From a virus, in the IMG/VR virus record IMGVR_UViG_3300044591_000896, positions 1-64,000 of that record: 64,000 nucleotides of DNA. One strand, 5' to 3'. A program made the translations under genes and the position numbers. Positions 1 to 8,294 of the stretch are shown piece by piece. Position 1 is the first letter of the stretch, and the number at the start of each line of letters is the position of its first letter. The notes beneath the pieces are model-generated. The model saw only the letters and a list, made by a program, of their open reading frames with translations, had not been told where the DNA came from and searched no databases.

Positions 1-88
1 CTTCTGCTGCTGCTTGAGCGGCGTTAGCCTTTGAAGTAGCGTCTGCTGCTGCAGTGGCTTCTGCTGCTGCTTGAGCGGCGTTAGCCTT
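1..88. repeat. 57-bp direct repeat in fibre shaft coding sequence
   Basis: About 31 bp beginning CTTCTGCTGCTGCTTGAGCG occur at 1 and again at 58, a 57-bp period (19 codons). A related unit recurs near 205-250. The repeats encode the Ala-rich shaft. Confidence 0.7.
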
Positions 89-505
89 AGATGTTGCATC
101 AGATGCTGCGGTTGAAACTGAAGCTGCGTCGCCTGATACTCTAAGTGCTGCTTCTGCTGCTACCTTAGTTGTAGCATCTGTTGCTGCAGCAGTAATTGCT
201 GCAGACTGTGCTGCGTTAGCCTTAGATGTTGCATCAGATGCTGCGGTTGCTTCTGCTGCAGACTGTGCTGCTTCTGCAGAACCTGCAGGATCAAATACGC
301 CAGATTTTACGGAAAGCTTTCCTGCTCCATTTACTTCAAGCTGTGTAGCCTCTACGGACTTTACAAGAGTTGCTCCACCAACAAGATTCAGAATATAATT
401 ATCTGCACCTGTTTCTGTAAGTATGTTTTGGCCATTAATTGTACCCGTTGTACCTTCTACAATTAAGCCTTGTTTAATTCTAAAGTTCTTATTTACTGTT
501 GCCAT
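1..505 (-). CDS. Alanine-rich tail-fibre-like virion protein, C-terminus cut off by window edge
   Basis: An open frame runs from the ATG at 505 (behind an AAGGGGG-like site) off the left edge of the window, so the C-terminus is missing. The first ~85 residues are mixed beta-type sequence (starts MATVNKNFRIKQGLIVEGTT). The rest is an Ala/Ser/Thr/Asp heptad-like stretch with repeated ATSKANAAQ units, as in the coiled-coil shafts of phage fibres. It lies in the same orientation as the virion genes that follow and resembles the shaft of the 3748-5691 protein. Fibre or structural role is inferred from composition and context; no receptor-binding domain is visible. Confidence 0.7.
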   Translation of the reverse strand, partial: MATVNKNFRIKQGLIVEGTTGTINGQNILTETGADNYILNLVGGATLVKSVEATQLEVNGAGKLSVKSGVFDPAGSAEAAQSAAEATAASDATSKANAAQSAAITAAATDATTKVAAEAALRVSGDAASVSTAASDATSKANAAQAAAEATAAADATSKANAAQAAAE

Positions 506-519
506 TTGCAACCCCCTTG

Positions 520-1071
520 TTAAGCTTTAAGCGCAGTTCTGTAATATCTAGCAGTTACACTAGCGGCTACAGGAGTTACGCATAAACCAATTATACCTGA
601 ATTTTCTTCAAAAGTGACGGAAGCAAGCGTATTATTTGTATTAGAAATAATGTTTGATTCTGCCACATTTATGTTTGTACCATCATTCAAAATCACTAGA
701 GATGAAGAAACGTATTCATTACCTCTTGTAATCTGAAGTTCATATTTTACTGTTCTATATACTGTTTTTGAAAAAGTATCAATTGTTGTTTTGTTTTCTA
801 TGCCGTTTATAACAAGATCATTATTACCTTCAAGACCAAAAAGGATATCTCCAGAGTCTGTGGTATTTTGAAGTGTTGTAATAGCAGTAGAAAGCTCTGA
901 GACCTTATAGTCTAATGAGTCTGGATCTGCTGATCCATCTACACCGACCTTTGTCTGTATTGCTTCTAAAGCATCATTGATGTCTGTGTGAAGAGCTGCG
1001 TGACCAGATAAAGAGTCTGTTGCTGACGGATTATCTAGGTTGTCTAAAGTTGTTGGAAAATCTGTTGCCAT
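520..1071 (-). CDS. Phage virion-associated protein with N-terminal 'HAxxHTDINDAxEAxQTKVGVDGS' type motif
   Basis: This 183-residue protein begins MATDFPTTLDNLDNPSATDS and carries HAALHTDINDALEAIQTKVG (about residues 24-43). That kind of motif recurs at the start of many phage tail and appendage proteins. The remainder is beta-rich with no catalytic signature. It has a good GGAGG ribosome site 6-7 bases before the ATG and lies 14 bp upstream of the Ala-rich fibre gene, so both are probably one transcription unit. The structural assignment rests on the motif and context; the exact part of the virion is unknown. Confidence 0.65.
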   Translation of the reverse strand: MATDFPTTLDNLDNPSATDSLSGHAALHTDINDALEAIQTKVGVDGSADPDSLDYKVSELSTAITTLQNTTDSGDILFGLEGNNDLVINGIENKTTIDTFSKTVYRTVKYELQITRGNEYVSSSLVILNDGTNINVAESNIISNTNNTLASVTFEENSGIIGLCVTPVAASVTARYYRTALKA

Positions 1072-1124
1072 GTTGCCTCCATGCGGTGTAACCTTATCTA
1101 ATTATATCGTATATTTTATTAAGG

Positions 1125-1358
1125 CTACCACTTTTTTAGTGGACATTCCGCATATTTTATTTTTGTTTTAGCTTTCATTATGCATCCACATTCTTTACAT
1201 TGTGTTGTAAGACTTATGAATCTTGGACATTGTTTACATATGGATAGCTTTTCTGCCGCTTCATCATCAGATACATATTCAGTTCTAGGATTTAATAAAT
1301 CCCATGGCCTTGTATCTCCAAGCTTTTCTTTATAGTTTTCCCACGCAGAAAGTGTCAT
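1125..1358 (-). CDS. Small cysteine-rich zinc-ribbon-like protein within tail gene block
   Basis: 77 residues with six cysteines arranged as CKQC, CKEC-GC and a final C near the C-terminus (CPLKKW), a pattern suited to binding one or two zinc ions. Small proteins of this form are often seen next to phage tail-fibre genes. Its ATG overlaps the stop codon of the upstream 792-residue fibre gene (TAATG), indicating translational coupling. Function is not known. Confidence 0.7.
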   Translation of the reverse strand: MTLSAWENYKEKLGDTRPWDLLNPRTEYVSDDEAAEKLSICKQCPRFISLTTQCKECGCIMKAKTKIKYAECPLKKW

Positions 1359-3736
1359 TAGTACCTAAATCCAAAACGTGGTGGTGAAACAGCAAAGTGA
1401 GGTGGGAAGAACGGTGGGAAGTGTGGTGGTGTGAATGCAAAGTATGGGTATCCGCTAAAGTACGGCGGGAAGAACGGTGGGAAGTGTGGTGGGAAGAACG
1501 GTGGGAAGTGTGGTGGGAAGAATGGTGGGAAGAACGGTGGGAAGTGAGGTGGGAAGAACGGTGGGAAGTGTGGTGGTGTGAATGCAAAGTATGGGTATCC
1601 GCTAAAGTACGGCGGGAAGAACGGTGGGAAGTGTGGTGGTGAAAACGCAACGGTTGCACAAGCTCCATTTGCGGCGGCGGCTAATGCTTCTGCTGCTGTT
1701 GCTGCATACACTGTATATGTTGAAAGCCTTCCTCCAGTTGTATAAACATTTGCAGGAATTGCAGCTGCTGTATATGGTCCGTCAACGGCAGGTGCAGAAA
1801 CATAAGTTCCATTTTGTACATCACAAGAAGAAGTTCCTCTATAGTATTCTACTGCAATTGGCTCAACATATCCGCAATCTGCAGAATTCCACGTCCAATA
1901 TACAGTTGCCTGATATGTCTTATCTCCATATGTTGGTGACCCAGTACAATCTCTATAAGTGCTTTGTGCGACTCCATTTAAATAATACTGCTCTCTGTAT
2001 CCATAAATTGGTCTAGACCAAGTCATTTTTGTTGTTCCAGAACAATCATATCCATAGTCGGTTCCATTGTTATATTGTGTACATGGTCCCCATGATGCAA
2101 CTGGGGCTGGTGCGGATGGGACTCTAGAATTTGATGTTGCAGTTGCTGATCCTGCGCTATTGCTTGCAGTAACTATACATTTAATTGAAAATCCATCTAG
2201 GTACGATGGTGTTGTTATTGAAGAATCATTGCCTATATTTATCCAAACTGATCCTTGATCATTATACTGCCATTGATACGAATATGATGTTGGATTGTTA
2301 TTCCAAGTACCAACACTTGATACTGACCAATCTCTATTTGATCCAGAAATAACTGGTGAGCCACCAGCCCATGTTGGTGCAATAACTGTAGGCGGCTTTG
2401 GAATGGATTGTGCTGAATTACTACTCATAGTTGCACTAGTTGTTCTTAAATCTGTTGTTAATACATAGACCGAACATGTTATTGATTTATTATCATATGC
2501 AGTCGTATCATAAAGATTCATTGTATCTGATTCATATATAGCAAAATCATTTATAGCAACGCCGTCTGCAAACCATTCATATAGGTACATTGAGATTGAA
2601 GATGTGTTTGACCAAGTTCCAGTTGTTGCCGAAAATATTCTTCCATTTGAAGTTGAAACAGTAGGGGCAACTTGATTTACTGGTAGTGGGTTAACTGGGT
2701 AAGATATTGTAAGTCCTGGAGATGAGCTCCAGGAGGTTTCATCAAATCTTGGTGCCGTTCCAGTTACTGTTACTGTAAAGGATCCAAAAGTAGTTCCGCC
2801 TTCTCCAAATTGCTGGATATCTAAAGATGTTGCAGATGCTCCTCCAGACATAAATGCAGAAGCATAGAATTGACCATTATTATATACAACCCAGTCTGTC
2901 TGCTGTATTAGATTAGTAGACCAGCTTATTCTACCTCCCCAAAAGAAAGATTCCATTGTTGCTGTGACTGTAGGCTTGTTTGGCTTTAAATCATTAACTA
3001 CTCCATTTTTACCATATCCAGTTATTGTCATTCCACTTACATTAGAAGTATTCTTAGGATTAACTAATAAGCCAATAGTGCCATCTGCATTTCCAGTATC
3101 AAATGTATATGTGTTAACATCTCCAAGAGAAGGTACCTCAGTAAATGTTACTTCAGGACCTTGATATTGTAGATAAAAATCATTTGCTCCAACTGGCTTT
3201 ACCCAGTCTAGCTTTACAACACCATTTTCTACAACTGTTACAGTTAAGTTTGTTAATTTTTGTGGGGCAACAATAGGAGTAGGCAATGTATATACTGGCT
3301 CTCTATTGTCTCCATATTGATTAGTTGCAGTAACCTTACATCTTAATACATATCCAACATATTTTAATGTTCTTGAAGAATCCCATTCATCTTCATTTAA
3401 AAATAATGAATTTTCTGTTTTACCAGTAATGTCAGACCAGTTTAAAGATGATCCAGAATAAGGTGCTTTTTGCCATTGGTATTTATAAGATGTTGGAGAA
3501 TTATCCCATGTTCCAGTTGACACAGATATAGTTTCTTGTGCCCCATATAAATAATTATCTGGCTGTAAAGATATGGTTGGCAATACTTTATTTATTGGAG
3601 TAACTTCTGTTACTGGCTTCCAAGTTGTGCCGTCGTAAATAAAAATGCGCTGAGCATCATTCCAGGTAACCCCGTTATGAATCTTGATTTTTTTGAAGGG
3701 ATTCCATGAAGAACCATTCCAAATATTTAGCGGCAT
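1358..3736 (-). CDS. Large tail-fibre/adhesin protein with Ig/Fn3-like repeats and a Pro-Phe-His-rich tail
   Basis: 792 residues. The N-terminal ~45 residues hold three short copies of a (N/D)G(S/V/T)(S/T)W motif (IWNGSSWN, IHNGVTWN, IYDGTTWK), a likely virion-attachment segment. At least three Ig-like units follow, each containing a 'tGtW.n.p.sY.YqW' core (about residues 70-140, 355-440 and 455-540), with an Fn3-like stretch near 160-250. The last ~90 residues are an unusual repeat of PPHFPPFF and YFSGYPYFAF units. A receptor-binding or adhesive role is inferred. The start at 3736 follows AGGAGA. It lies 11 bp downstream of the next fibre gene. Confidence 0.8.
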   Translation of the reverse strand: MPLNIWNGSSWNPFKKIKIHNGVTWNDAQRIFIYDGTTWKPVTEVTPINKVLPTISLQPDNYLYGAQETISVSTGTWDNSPTSYKYQWQKAPYSGSSLNWSDITGKTENSLFLNEDEWDSSRTLKYVGYVLRCKVTATNQYGDNREPVYTLPTPIVAPQKLTNLTVTVVENGVVKLDWVKPVGANDFYLQYQGPEVTFTEVPSLGDVNTYTFDTGNADGTIGLLVNPKNTSNVSGMTITGYGKNGVVNDLKPNKPTVTATMESFFWGGRISWSTNLIQQTDWVVYNNGQFYASAFMSGGASATSLDIQQFGEGGTTFGSFTVTVTGTAPRFDETSWSSSPGLTISYPVNPLPVNQVAPTVSTSNGRIFSATTGTWSNTSSISMYLYEWFADGVAINDFAIYESDTMNLYDTTAYDNKSITCSVYVLTTDLRTTSATMSSNSAQSIPKPPTVIAPTWAGGSPVISGSNRDWSVSSVGTWNNNPTSYSYQWQYNDQGSVWINIGNDSSITTPSYLDGFSIKCIVTASNSAGSATATSNSRVPSAPAPVASWGPCTQYNNGTDYGYDCSGTTKMTWSRPIYGYREQYYLNGVAQSTYRDCTGSPTYGDKTYQATVYWTWNSADCGYVEPIAVEYYRGTSSCDVQNGTYVSAPAVDGPYTAAAIPANVYTTGGRLSTYTVYAATAAEALAAAANGACATVAFSPPHFPPFFPPYFSGYPYFAFTPPHFPPFFPPHFPPFFPPFFPPHFPPFFPPHFPPFFPPYFSGYPYFAFTPPHFPPFFPPHFAVSPPRFGFRY
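1411..1638. repeat. Long direct repeat (two copies, 147-bp spacing) plus 12-15 bp tandem units
   Basis: A stretch of about 80 bp starting ACGGTGGGAAGTGTGGTGG occurs at 1411 and at 1558. Between them are tandem GGTGGGAAGNNNG units. On the coding (minus) strand these give the Pro-Phe-His repeats that end the 1358-3736 protein. Confidence 0.85.
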
Positions 3737-3747
3737 TTAATCTCCTA

Positions 3748-5691
3748 TCAGTATTGTATGTAAATATCTCCAGCTACGGGGCTCACTATAGAAGGTGTCT
3801 CTGATGTTCCGTATGCAATTTTGTTCTGTACATTTGGTGCAGATGGATTTGCGTATCCACCTAATGTTATTGATTCTCCCAAATTTATGGTATTCCCATT
3901 GACTTCAACATAAGCATTTTCTATTTTGCTATTTGGAATCGATCCAGTTAATGCTGAACTTGCTATTGATGAATCTGCAAAAGTAACATTGGCATTAGCA
4001 AATGAAACCGTTCCTGCAAAAACTGGGCTAATTAGAGTTGCATATAGAGAAAGGTCGACTGATGCCCATGATGCAGATGATCCGTTTGTTGTTAAAAATT
4101 TACCACTATTGTCTAATTGATTTGGTAGCGTATTGATTCCAGTAACTGTTGCATTTGTAAAGTCTACAGTTCCAGAAAATGATGGCGATGCAAGTGGTGC
4201 TTTGAGTTCTAAATCAGATTGAGATCCTTTTAAGTCTAAAGCAGCTTGTGTTGCTGTTGAAATAGGTTTATCTAAATCGCTAGTATCATTAGCATTTCCA
4301 AGACCAACCATTGATTTTGTTATTCCAGAAACAGTTCCTGTAAATGTAGGATTTGCAATTGGTGCTTTAAGAGCAACATTATCAATTGTTTCATATGTAG
4401 ATGCTGCTGTATGTATTGCTAGCTTTGTTCCTATTAGTGTTGTCAGTGCATCTATTGCGCTGTCATCATTTCCTAAAGCAGCAGAAAGCTCTGCAATTGT
4501 ATTTAATGCTTCTGGGGCATTTCCTACTAGTGCTGCAATTGCATTATCTGTATATGTTTTTGTTGCAATTGTATCTGGTATTACTGATTCTAATATTTTT
4601 GATGATGCATTTAATCCAGCATATCCGTTAGGCTGGTTTCTTAAAGATTCTAAAACATAGTTATCCAAAGAGTTTCCTATATTTGTAACATCTTGATTTG
4701 TATCAGCAATCATGTCCATTAAAAATGTTCTTAATTGGTCATCTGCATCTTGTAATGATGCTACTCTTGAATTAATTGTTGGAGTCAATGCTGCAATTGC
4801 TCTAGGGTTTGTAAAATAAAGATTGGTGCCTTCTGGGAGGTTAGTGGTAGAAGTTATTATGCTCCCGCCGCTTCCTACTGGTATTGCTGCAATGGCTGCT
4901 GTAATATCTGGGGCGACTGCATCTTTAGCTCTTTGTGCTGTAAAATATAGTCTACTTCCCTCTGCTACATCGGAGGTTGTAAGATCCATAATTTCAGCTT
5001 GTATTGCAATATTTCTATTTATAACTTCATTACCTATTGCTGTGCTTATTGCGGTATTTCTGTCACCGACTTCTTGTGTAATTGCTGTTGATACAGCAGT
5101 GTTAATTGCAGAAGTTGTATCAGTTAAAGCTTGATTAACTTTAGTTGTTGCATCGTTTGAAGCTGTGCTTATTGCTTCTGACTTGGCAGTTGCAATTTTA
5201 CCTTCAGCATTTGATATTGCTGTTGCCTGGGCTGTATTAGCTTTTGTTGTTGCATCTGTTGCAGCAGCAGCTATGGCTGCAGCTTGTGCTGCATTTGCTT
5301 TTGTTGTTGCGTCTGCTGCAGCAGTTGTTGATATACCTGAAACAATTGAAGCATTTGCTGCAATTGCTCTAGCGTCAGTAAAGTATTTATTTGTTCCTTC
5401 AGCTAGGCTTGTTGTAGTTAATGCGGCTATAGCGGCGGCAACTTCTCCAGAGACTGAGGTTTGGTTTGGCAGTTGTGATGTAGGAATTTTACCACTTGAA
5501 TCAAGTGTTGCTATACCATTTGCTTCTCCTGGCTTAAATGCATAAGATGCTATTGAGTTCCATCTTGATCCATTACCTATTTTAAACTTGTTTGTGTCTG
5601 ACTCTATTCCTATTTCTCCAGAAAGAAGAATTGGATTATTTAATACCCAGTTTGATGCGGTATCTCTTCTAAGTAATATTCTAACTGCCAT
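3748..5691 (-). CDS. Tail-fibre protein with major-tropism-determinant-like N-terminus and coiled-coil shaft
   Basis: 647 residues. The first ~50 residues (RRDTASNWVLNNPILLSGEI ... FKIGNGSRWNS) match the pattern of the phage tropism-determinant/tail-fibre N-terminal domain, which docks fibres to the virion. A long Ala-rich region follows (about 95-330) with TTKANAAQ-type units and repeated 'LAEGTNKYFTDARAIAA' or 'LPEGTNLYFTNPRAIAA' motifs. The C-terminal part holds 'KAPIANPTFTGTV' style repeats, typical of phage fibre shafts. It abuts the 5691-6143 gene (shared base). A receptor-binding fibre is likely; host receptor unknown. Confidence 0.82.
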   Translation of the reverse strand: MAVRILLRRDTASNWVLNNPILLSGEIGIESDTNKFKIGNGSRWNSIASYAFKPGEANGIATLDSSGKIPTSQLPNQTSVSGEVAAAIAALTTTSLAEGTNKYFTDARAIAANASIVSGISTTAAADATTKANAAQAAAIAAAATDATTKANTAQATAISNAEGKIATAKSEAISTASNDATTKVNQALTDTTSAINTAVSTAITQEVGDRNTAISTAIGNEVINRNIAIQAEIMDLTTSDVAEGSRLYFTAQRAKDAVAPDITAAIAAIPVGSGGSIITSTTNLPEGTNLYFTNPRAIAALTPTINSRVASLQDADDQLRTFLMDMIADTNQDVTNIGNSLDNYVLESLRNQPNGYAGLNASSKILESVIPDTIATKTYTDNAIAALVGNAPEALNTIAELSAALGNDDSAIDALTTLIGTKLAIHTAASTYETIDNVALKAPIANPTFTGTVSGITKSMVGLGNANDTSDLDKPISTATQAALDLKGSQSDLELKAPLASPSFSGTVDFTNATVTGINTLPNQLDNSGKFLTTNGSSASWASVDLSLYATLISPVFAGTVSFANANVTFADSSIASSALTGSIPNSKIENAYVEVNGNTINLGESITLGGYANPSAPNVQNKIAYGTSETPSIVSPVAGDIYIQY

Positions 5692-6143
5692 TAGATTGAT
5701 GCTCCTCCGTCAAGGATATCTCCAACAAAATCTGTTGAATCTCCTCCTATAATTAATGTGTCTTCTGGTGTTTCTTCTGGTTCTCCACCATCAAATAATG
5801 TTAGATTGTCCCAGCTTGGGTTTTCATTTGATAAAGAAGGTGTTCCACCTTCTACTCCAATAACTTCTGGGAGGATAACTGCGGGAGATGCAATTTCATT
5901 ATACTCCAAGAAAGTAATTGGATTTTGAATATCAATTGTATGAACTTCTCCATCAAATGCGTGAGTATGTCTATAAAATGGAGTTGGGTCTGTACTTGGT
6001 GGTGTTAGCTCAATCCATGAATCACCATTGTGAATTCTTAAATTTTTGCTAATTACATTAAAATAGACATCGCCTTCTTTTCCAGATGACGGATCTACTT
6101 CCATTGTAAGTAAGTTTAACGCAACTTTCATTTGTCTAGACAT
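5691..6143 (-). CDS. Tail-fibre-associated virion protein
   Basis: 150 residues. It contains VDPSSGKEGDVYFNVISKNL and 'IHNGDSWIELTP', the short beta 'GDVYFN...L.I.NG..W' motif shared with the neighbouring 322-residue fibre protein (VSGQVYYNTGDNIMYFWNGT). The second half is acidic and low in complexity. It is packed into the fibre operon with 1-bp spacing on each side. A structural or assembly role is inferred from the shared motif and position. Confidence 0.65.
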   Translation of the reverse strand: MSRQMKVALNLLTMEVDPSSGKEGDVYFNVISKNLRIHNGDSWIELTPPSTDPTPFYRHTHAFDGEVHTIDIQNPITFLEYNEIASPAVILPEVIGVEGGTPSLSNENPSWDNLTLFDGGEPEETPEDTLIIGGDSTDFVGDILDGGASI

Positions 6144-6144
6144 A

Positions 6145-7113
6145 TTAACCTACTACTACTACTTTAAACTCTCCAGCTGAAGGTGCTACTGCAAAATCAA
6201 CTTTAACATTATTTTCATCATGCAACTTAATATCTGCTTCTACAAGTGAACCAGTTGCTGTATCAAATACCTGTACTGTAACCTCTAATGTTCCAAGTTT
6301 ATGCTCTACTGTATATGATGTTTGTGATGTCCCAAGTGTTGTTACTGACTTTCTAGCAATTGAGTGATAGTCTACTCCATTGTTTGTTAGTGACCACTTG
6401 TCTGTTGCTTCATTCCATAAAATTTCAACATCTGCATCTGAACCACGCTCTACCATTATTCCAGCATTTGTAGTTGCAGATCCAGTGGCATTGCTATTAA
6501 GCTTTACCTTGTTATCTTCAATGTTAATCTGTGTAGTGTTTACAGAGTTAACTGTTCCAATAACATTAAGGTTTCCGCCAACCTGCAAGTTGCCAGTAAT
6601 CTCTACGTTGTCTGGCAATCCAATTGTTACGGCTGCATCATGACCACTATTTGGTGAAACTGTAATTTCATTTGCTGTTCCAGCAATTGTAGCTACATAA
6701 TCTCCTGTGGTCTGTGTGCTTAAAGGAACAATTAAGTCTGCCTGACTTGCAGCAGTTAATCTACCTTGCTGATCTACTGAAAATGTTACTGTTTTTGATG
6801 TAGACCCATATGTTCCAGCAGTTACTGCTGTATTGTCTAGATCTATGGTTGTTACGCCAGTTGTGTCATTGTATGAACGAGTTAATCCAACTCCGCCTTC
6901 TACATACTGACCAATAGCATCTTGAATTACTTCTAATGAACCTGATGTGGAAATCCACTCTGTTCCATTCCAGAAGTACATGATGTTGTCGCCAGTATTG
7001 TAGTAAACTTGACCTGATACTGGATTTGAAGGGGCTGCCCCTAAGTTTTGAATTCTAGCATTGAGTAACTCATTCTTGTTGAGATCAATACTAACTAAAT
7101 ATTTTTTTGCCAT
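6145..7113 (-). CDS. Tail-fibre protein
   Basis: 322 residues. The N-terminus has LGAAPSNPVSGQVYYNTGDN and YFWNGTEWIST, the attachment-type motif seen in many actinophage and other tail fibres. The middle is a repetitive beta region (TGNLQVGGNLNVIGTVNSVN) resembling bacteriophage T4 short-fibre-like shafts. The C-terminal ~70 residues (HSIARKSVTTLGTSQTSYTV) form a compact domain that resembles the end of the 146-residue protein next to it (a shared 'YsVeI.HnLGy...V.V' pattern). Fibre function is inferred. Confidence 0.75.
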   Translation of the reverse strand: MAKKYLVSIDLNKNELLNARIQNLGAAPSNPVSGQVYYNTGDNIMYFWNGTEWISTSGSLEVIQDAIGQYVEGGVGLTRSYNDTTGVTTIDLDNTAVTAGTYGSTSKTVTFSVDQQGRLTAASQADLIVPLSTQTTGDYVATIAGTANEITVSPNSGHDAAVTIGLPDNVEITGNLQVGGNLNVIGTVNSVNTTQINIEDNKVKLNSNATGSATTNAGIMVERGSDADVEILWNEATDKWSLTNNGVDYHSIARKSVTTLGTSQTSYTVEHKLGTLEVTVQVFDTATGSLVEADIKLHDENNVKVDFAVAPSAGEFKVVVVG

Positions 7114-7127
7114 TTGCTATCTCCCTT

Positions 7128-7568
7128 TTAGGACAGGTGTGCTGTCCCTGAAAATGGCTGTGCCATTGTCAATGTTATTTTATTAAAGCTGTTGTAATCT
7201 ATGCCTGTTTCAAGAATATCCCCAGCACTTGACTTCACAGTTACATTTGGATTGTATCCAAGGTTGTGAATAATTTCTACTGAGTACACTCCATCTACTG
7301 GACCCTGAAGTTGAGCAAGTTCCCAGGATGTTGTTAGAGTTGAGTTTGTTAATATAATTACTTTTGCGTCTGCCCAAGAAGAATCACTAGTCTTTGGACC
7401 GATAAATTTATTTAATGTCGTTTCATAGTAAAAATCTCCAGTTAGCCCAAGGTTGTTTGCTGGGTTACCGACTCCATTGAGTATTGTTCTACCTCTTGGT
7501 CCTTGTGGACCAGGAGATGAAATAATTAGATTATTTTTTTGTTCTTTAACTATTACTTTGTCGACCAT
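7128..7568 (-). CDS. Short fibre/collagen-like virion protein
   Basis: 146 residues with a brief collagen-like GPQGPRGRT segment near residue 20 and a C-terminal domain resembling that of the 6145-7113 fibre (EIIHNLGYNPNVTVKSSAGD). It sits between the longer fibre and a baseplate-like protein and shares a base with the latter. Likely a virion appendage component, by context. Confidence 0.6.
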   Translation of the reverse strand: MVDKVIVKEQKNNLIISSPGPQGPRGRTILNGVGNPANNLGLTGDFYYETTLNKFIGPKTSDSSWADAKVIILTNSTLTTSWELAQLQGPVDGVYSVEIIHNLGYNPNVTVKSSAGDILETGIDYNSFNKITLTMAQPFSGTAHLS

Positions 7569-7918
7569 TATATAGTTACCGACCTACTGAGAGTAATGAA
7601 CCCCTCTAGGAGTTTAATCTTATTCCCATTAGTGTCAATAACCATAATGTCATATGCAGATTTTGGATAAAAGAGTTTGTTGGTTTGTGTTGGAGTCATC
7701 TTTACATCTAATGTTCCTGTTGGTCCATTGATTGTAATTCCACCCGCTGGTGAGGTTAGTGTGAAAGCAAGCTTGCTGCCACCCTGTGTATCACGAACTT
7801 GTAGCTTTGCTGATGCACCAGTAAGATCAATAGCTGTTACCTCGTCATCTTCAGTATATTGTATCTGAAAATTAAATGTAGCGTTTTGATCTACTTCGAA
7901 ATTCTTTTTTACTGCCAT
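7568..7918 (-). CDS. Baseplate/appendage protein with beta-sandwich-like fold
   Basis: 116 residues beginning MAVKKNFEVDQNATFNFQIQ. The 'dq..tf...i.y...d....DLTG..a..qvR' pattern and 'YDIMVID..GN..kLLeG.i.lSrsVT' end are typical of small phage appendage proteins with an Ig-like or BppU-N-like fold. First gene of the fibre unit downstream of the hairpin/promoter at 7941-7974. Exact role not determined. Confidence 0.6.
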   Translation of the reverse strand: MAVKKNFEVDQNATFNFQIQYTEDDEVTAIDLTGASAKLQVRDTQGGSKLAFTLTSPAGGITINGPTGTLDVKMTPTQTNKLFYPKSAYDIMVIDTNGNKIKLLEGFITLSRSVTI

Positions 7919-7940
7919 TTGCCATAGTCTCCTAAATAGG

Positions 7941-7974
7941 AATACTCCTGTACCAATTTTAGCACAGGAGTATT
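7941..7974 (-). terminator. Hairpin between holin candidate and fibre operon
   Basis: ATACTCCTGT (7942-7951) pairs perfectly with ACAGGAGTAT (7964-7973) across a 12-base loop. It lies downstream of the 7988-8227 gene. The loop contains, on the minus strand, TGCTAAAAT, which also resembles an extended -10 box for the following gene, so terminator and promoter may overlap. No long T tract is present. Confidence 0.5.
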
Positions 7975-7987
7975 TCTAATCGACTAA

Positions 7988-8227
7988 TTACTTAGCTGGA
8001 GCCTTAAAACCAAATTCTTGGTTGCTTGGGCTTAATGCCTTTAGAATAACTGGAGCAACTGCTGCAACTCCACCCATCAAAAGGTCTCTTGGATTTGTAT
8101 TTCCAGTCATGTACAAAGCAATTGCTGCTGAAAGGAATGCTCTCGCATATGTTCCAAGTGCTGCTAAAATTTGTTCTGTCATTGTTACCTTTCCGTCTTT
8201 GTTTAAATCGGCTTTATCGTGTGCCAT
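7988..8227 (-). CDS. Holin candidate
   Basis: 79 residues: a short EF-hand-like start (DLNKDGKVTMTE), a hydrophobic helix (AFLSAAIALYMTG), a second hydrophobic stretch (LLMGGVAAVAPVILKAL) and a charged tail. Small two-helix proteins with this layout at the end of tail-fibre operons are usually annotated as holins, which permeabilise the membrane so that the endolysin can reach the cell wall. The endolysin itself lies far away at 50.3 kb. No sequence motif proves holin activity. Confidence 0.6.
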   Translation of the reverse strand: MAHDKADLNKDGKVTMTEQILAALGTYARAFLSAAIALYMTGNTNPRDLLMGGVAAVAPVILKALSPSNQEFGFKAPAK

Positions 8228-8294
8228 TTAATCATCTCCATCTCAGGGCGGTGTGCCCAGGAATTTTGGTTTTACCCAATACTATATTCTACCA

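Noticed and set aside
1397-1642. Plus-strand Trp/Glu-rich ORF (MRWEERWEVWW...)
   Set aside because: It is the antisense of the Pro-Phe-His repeats of the 1358-3736 gene; composition follows from the repeat, with no ribosome site.
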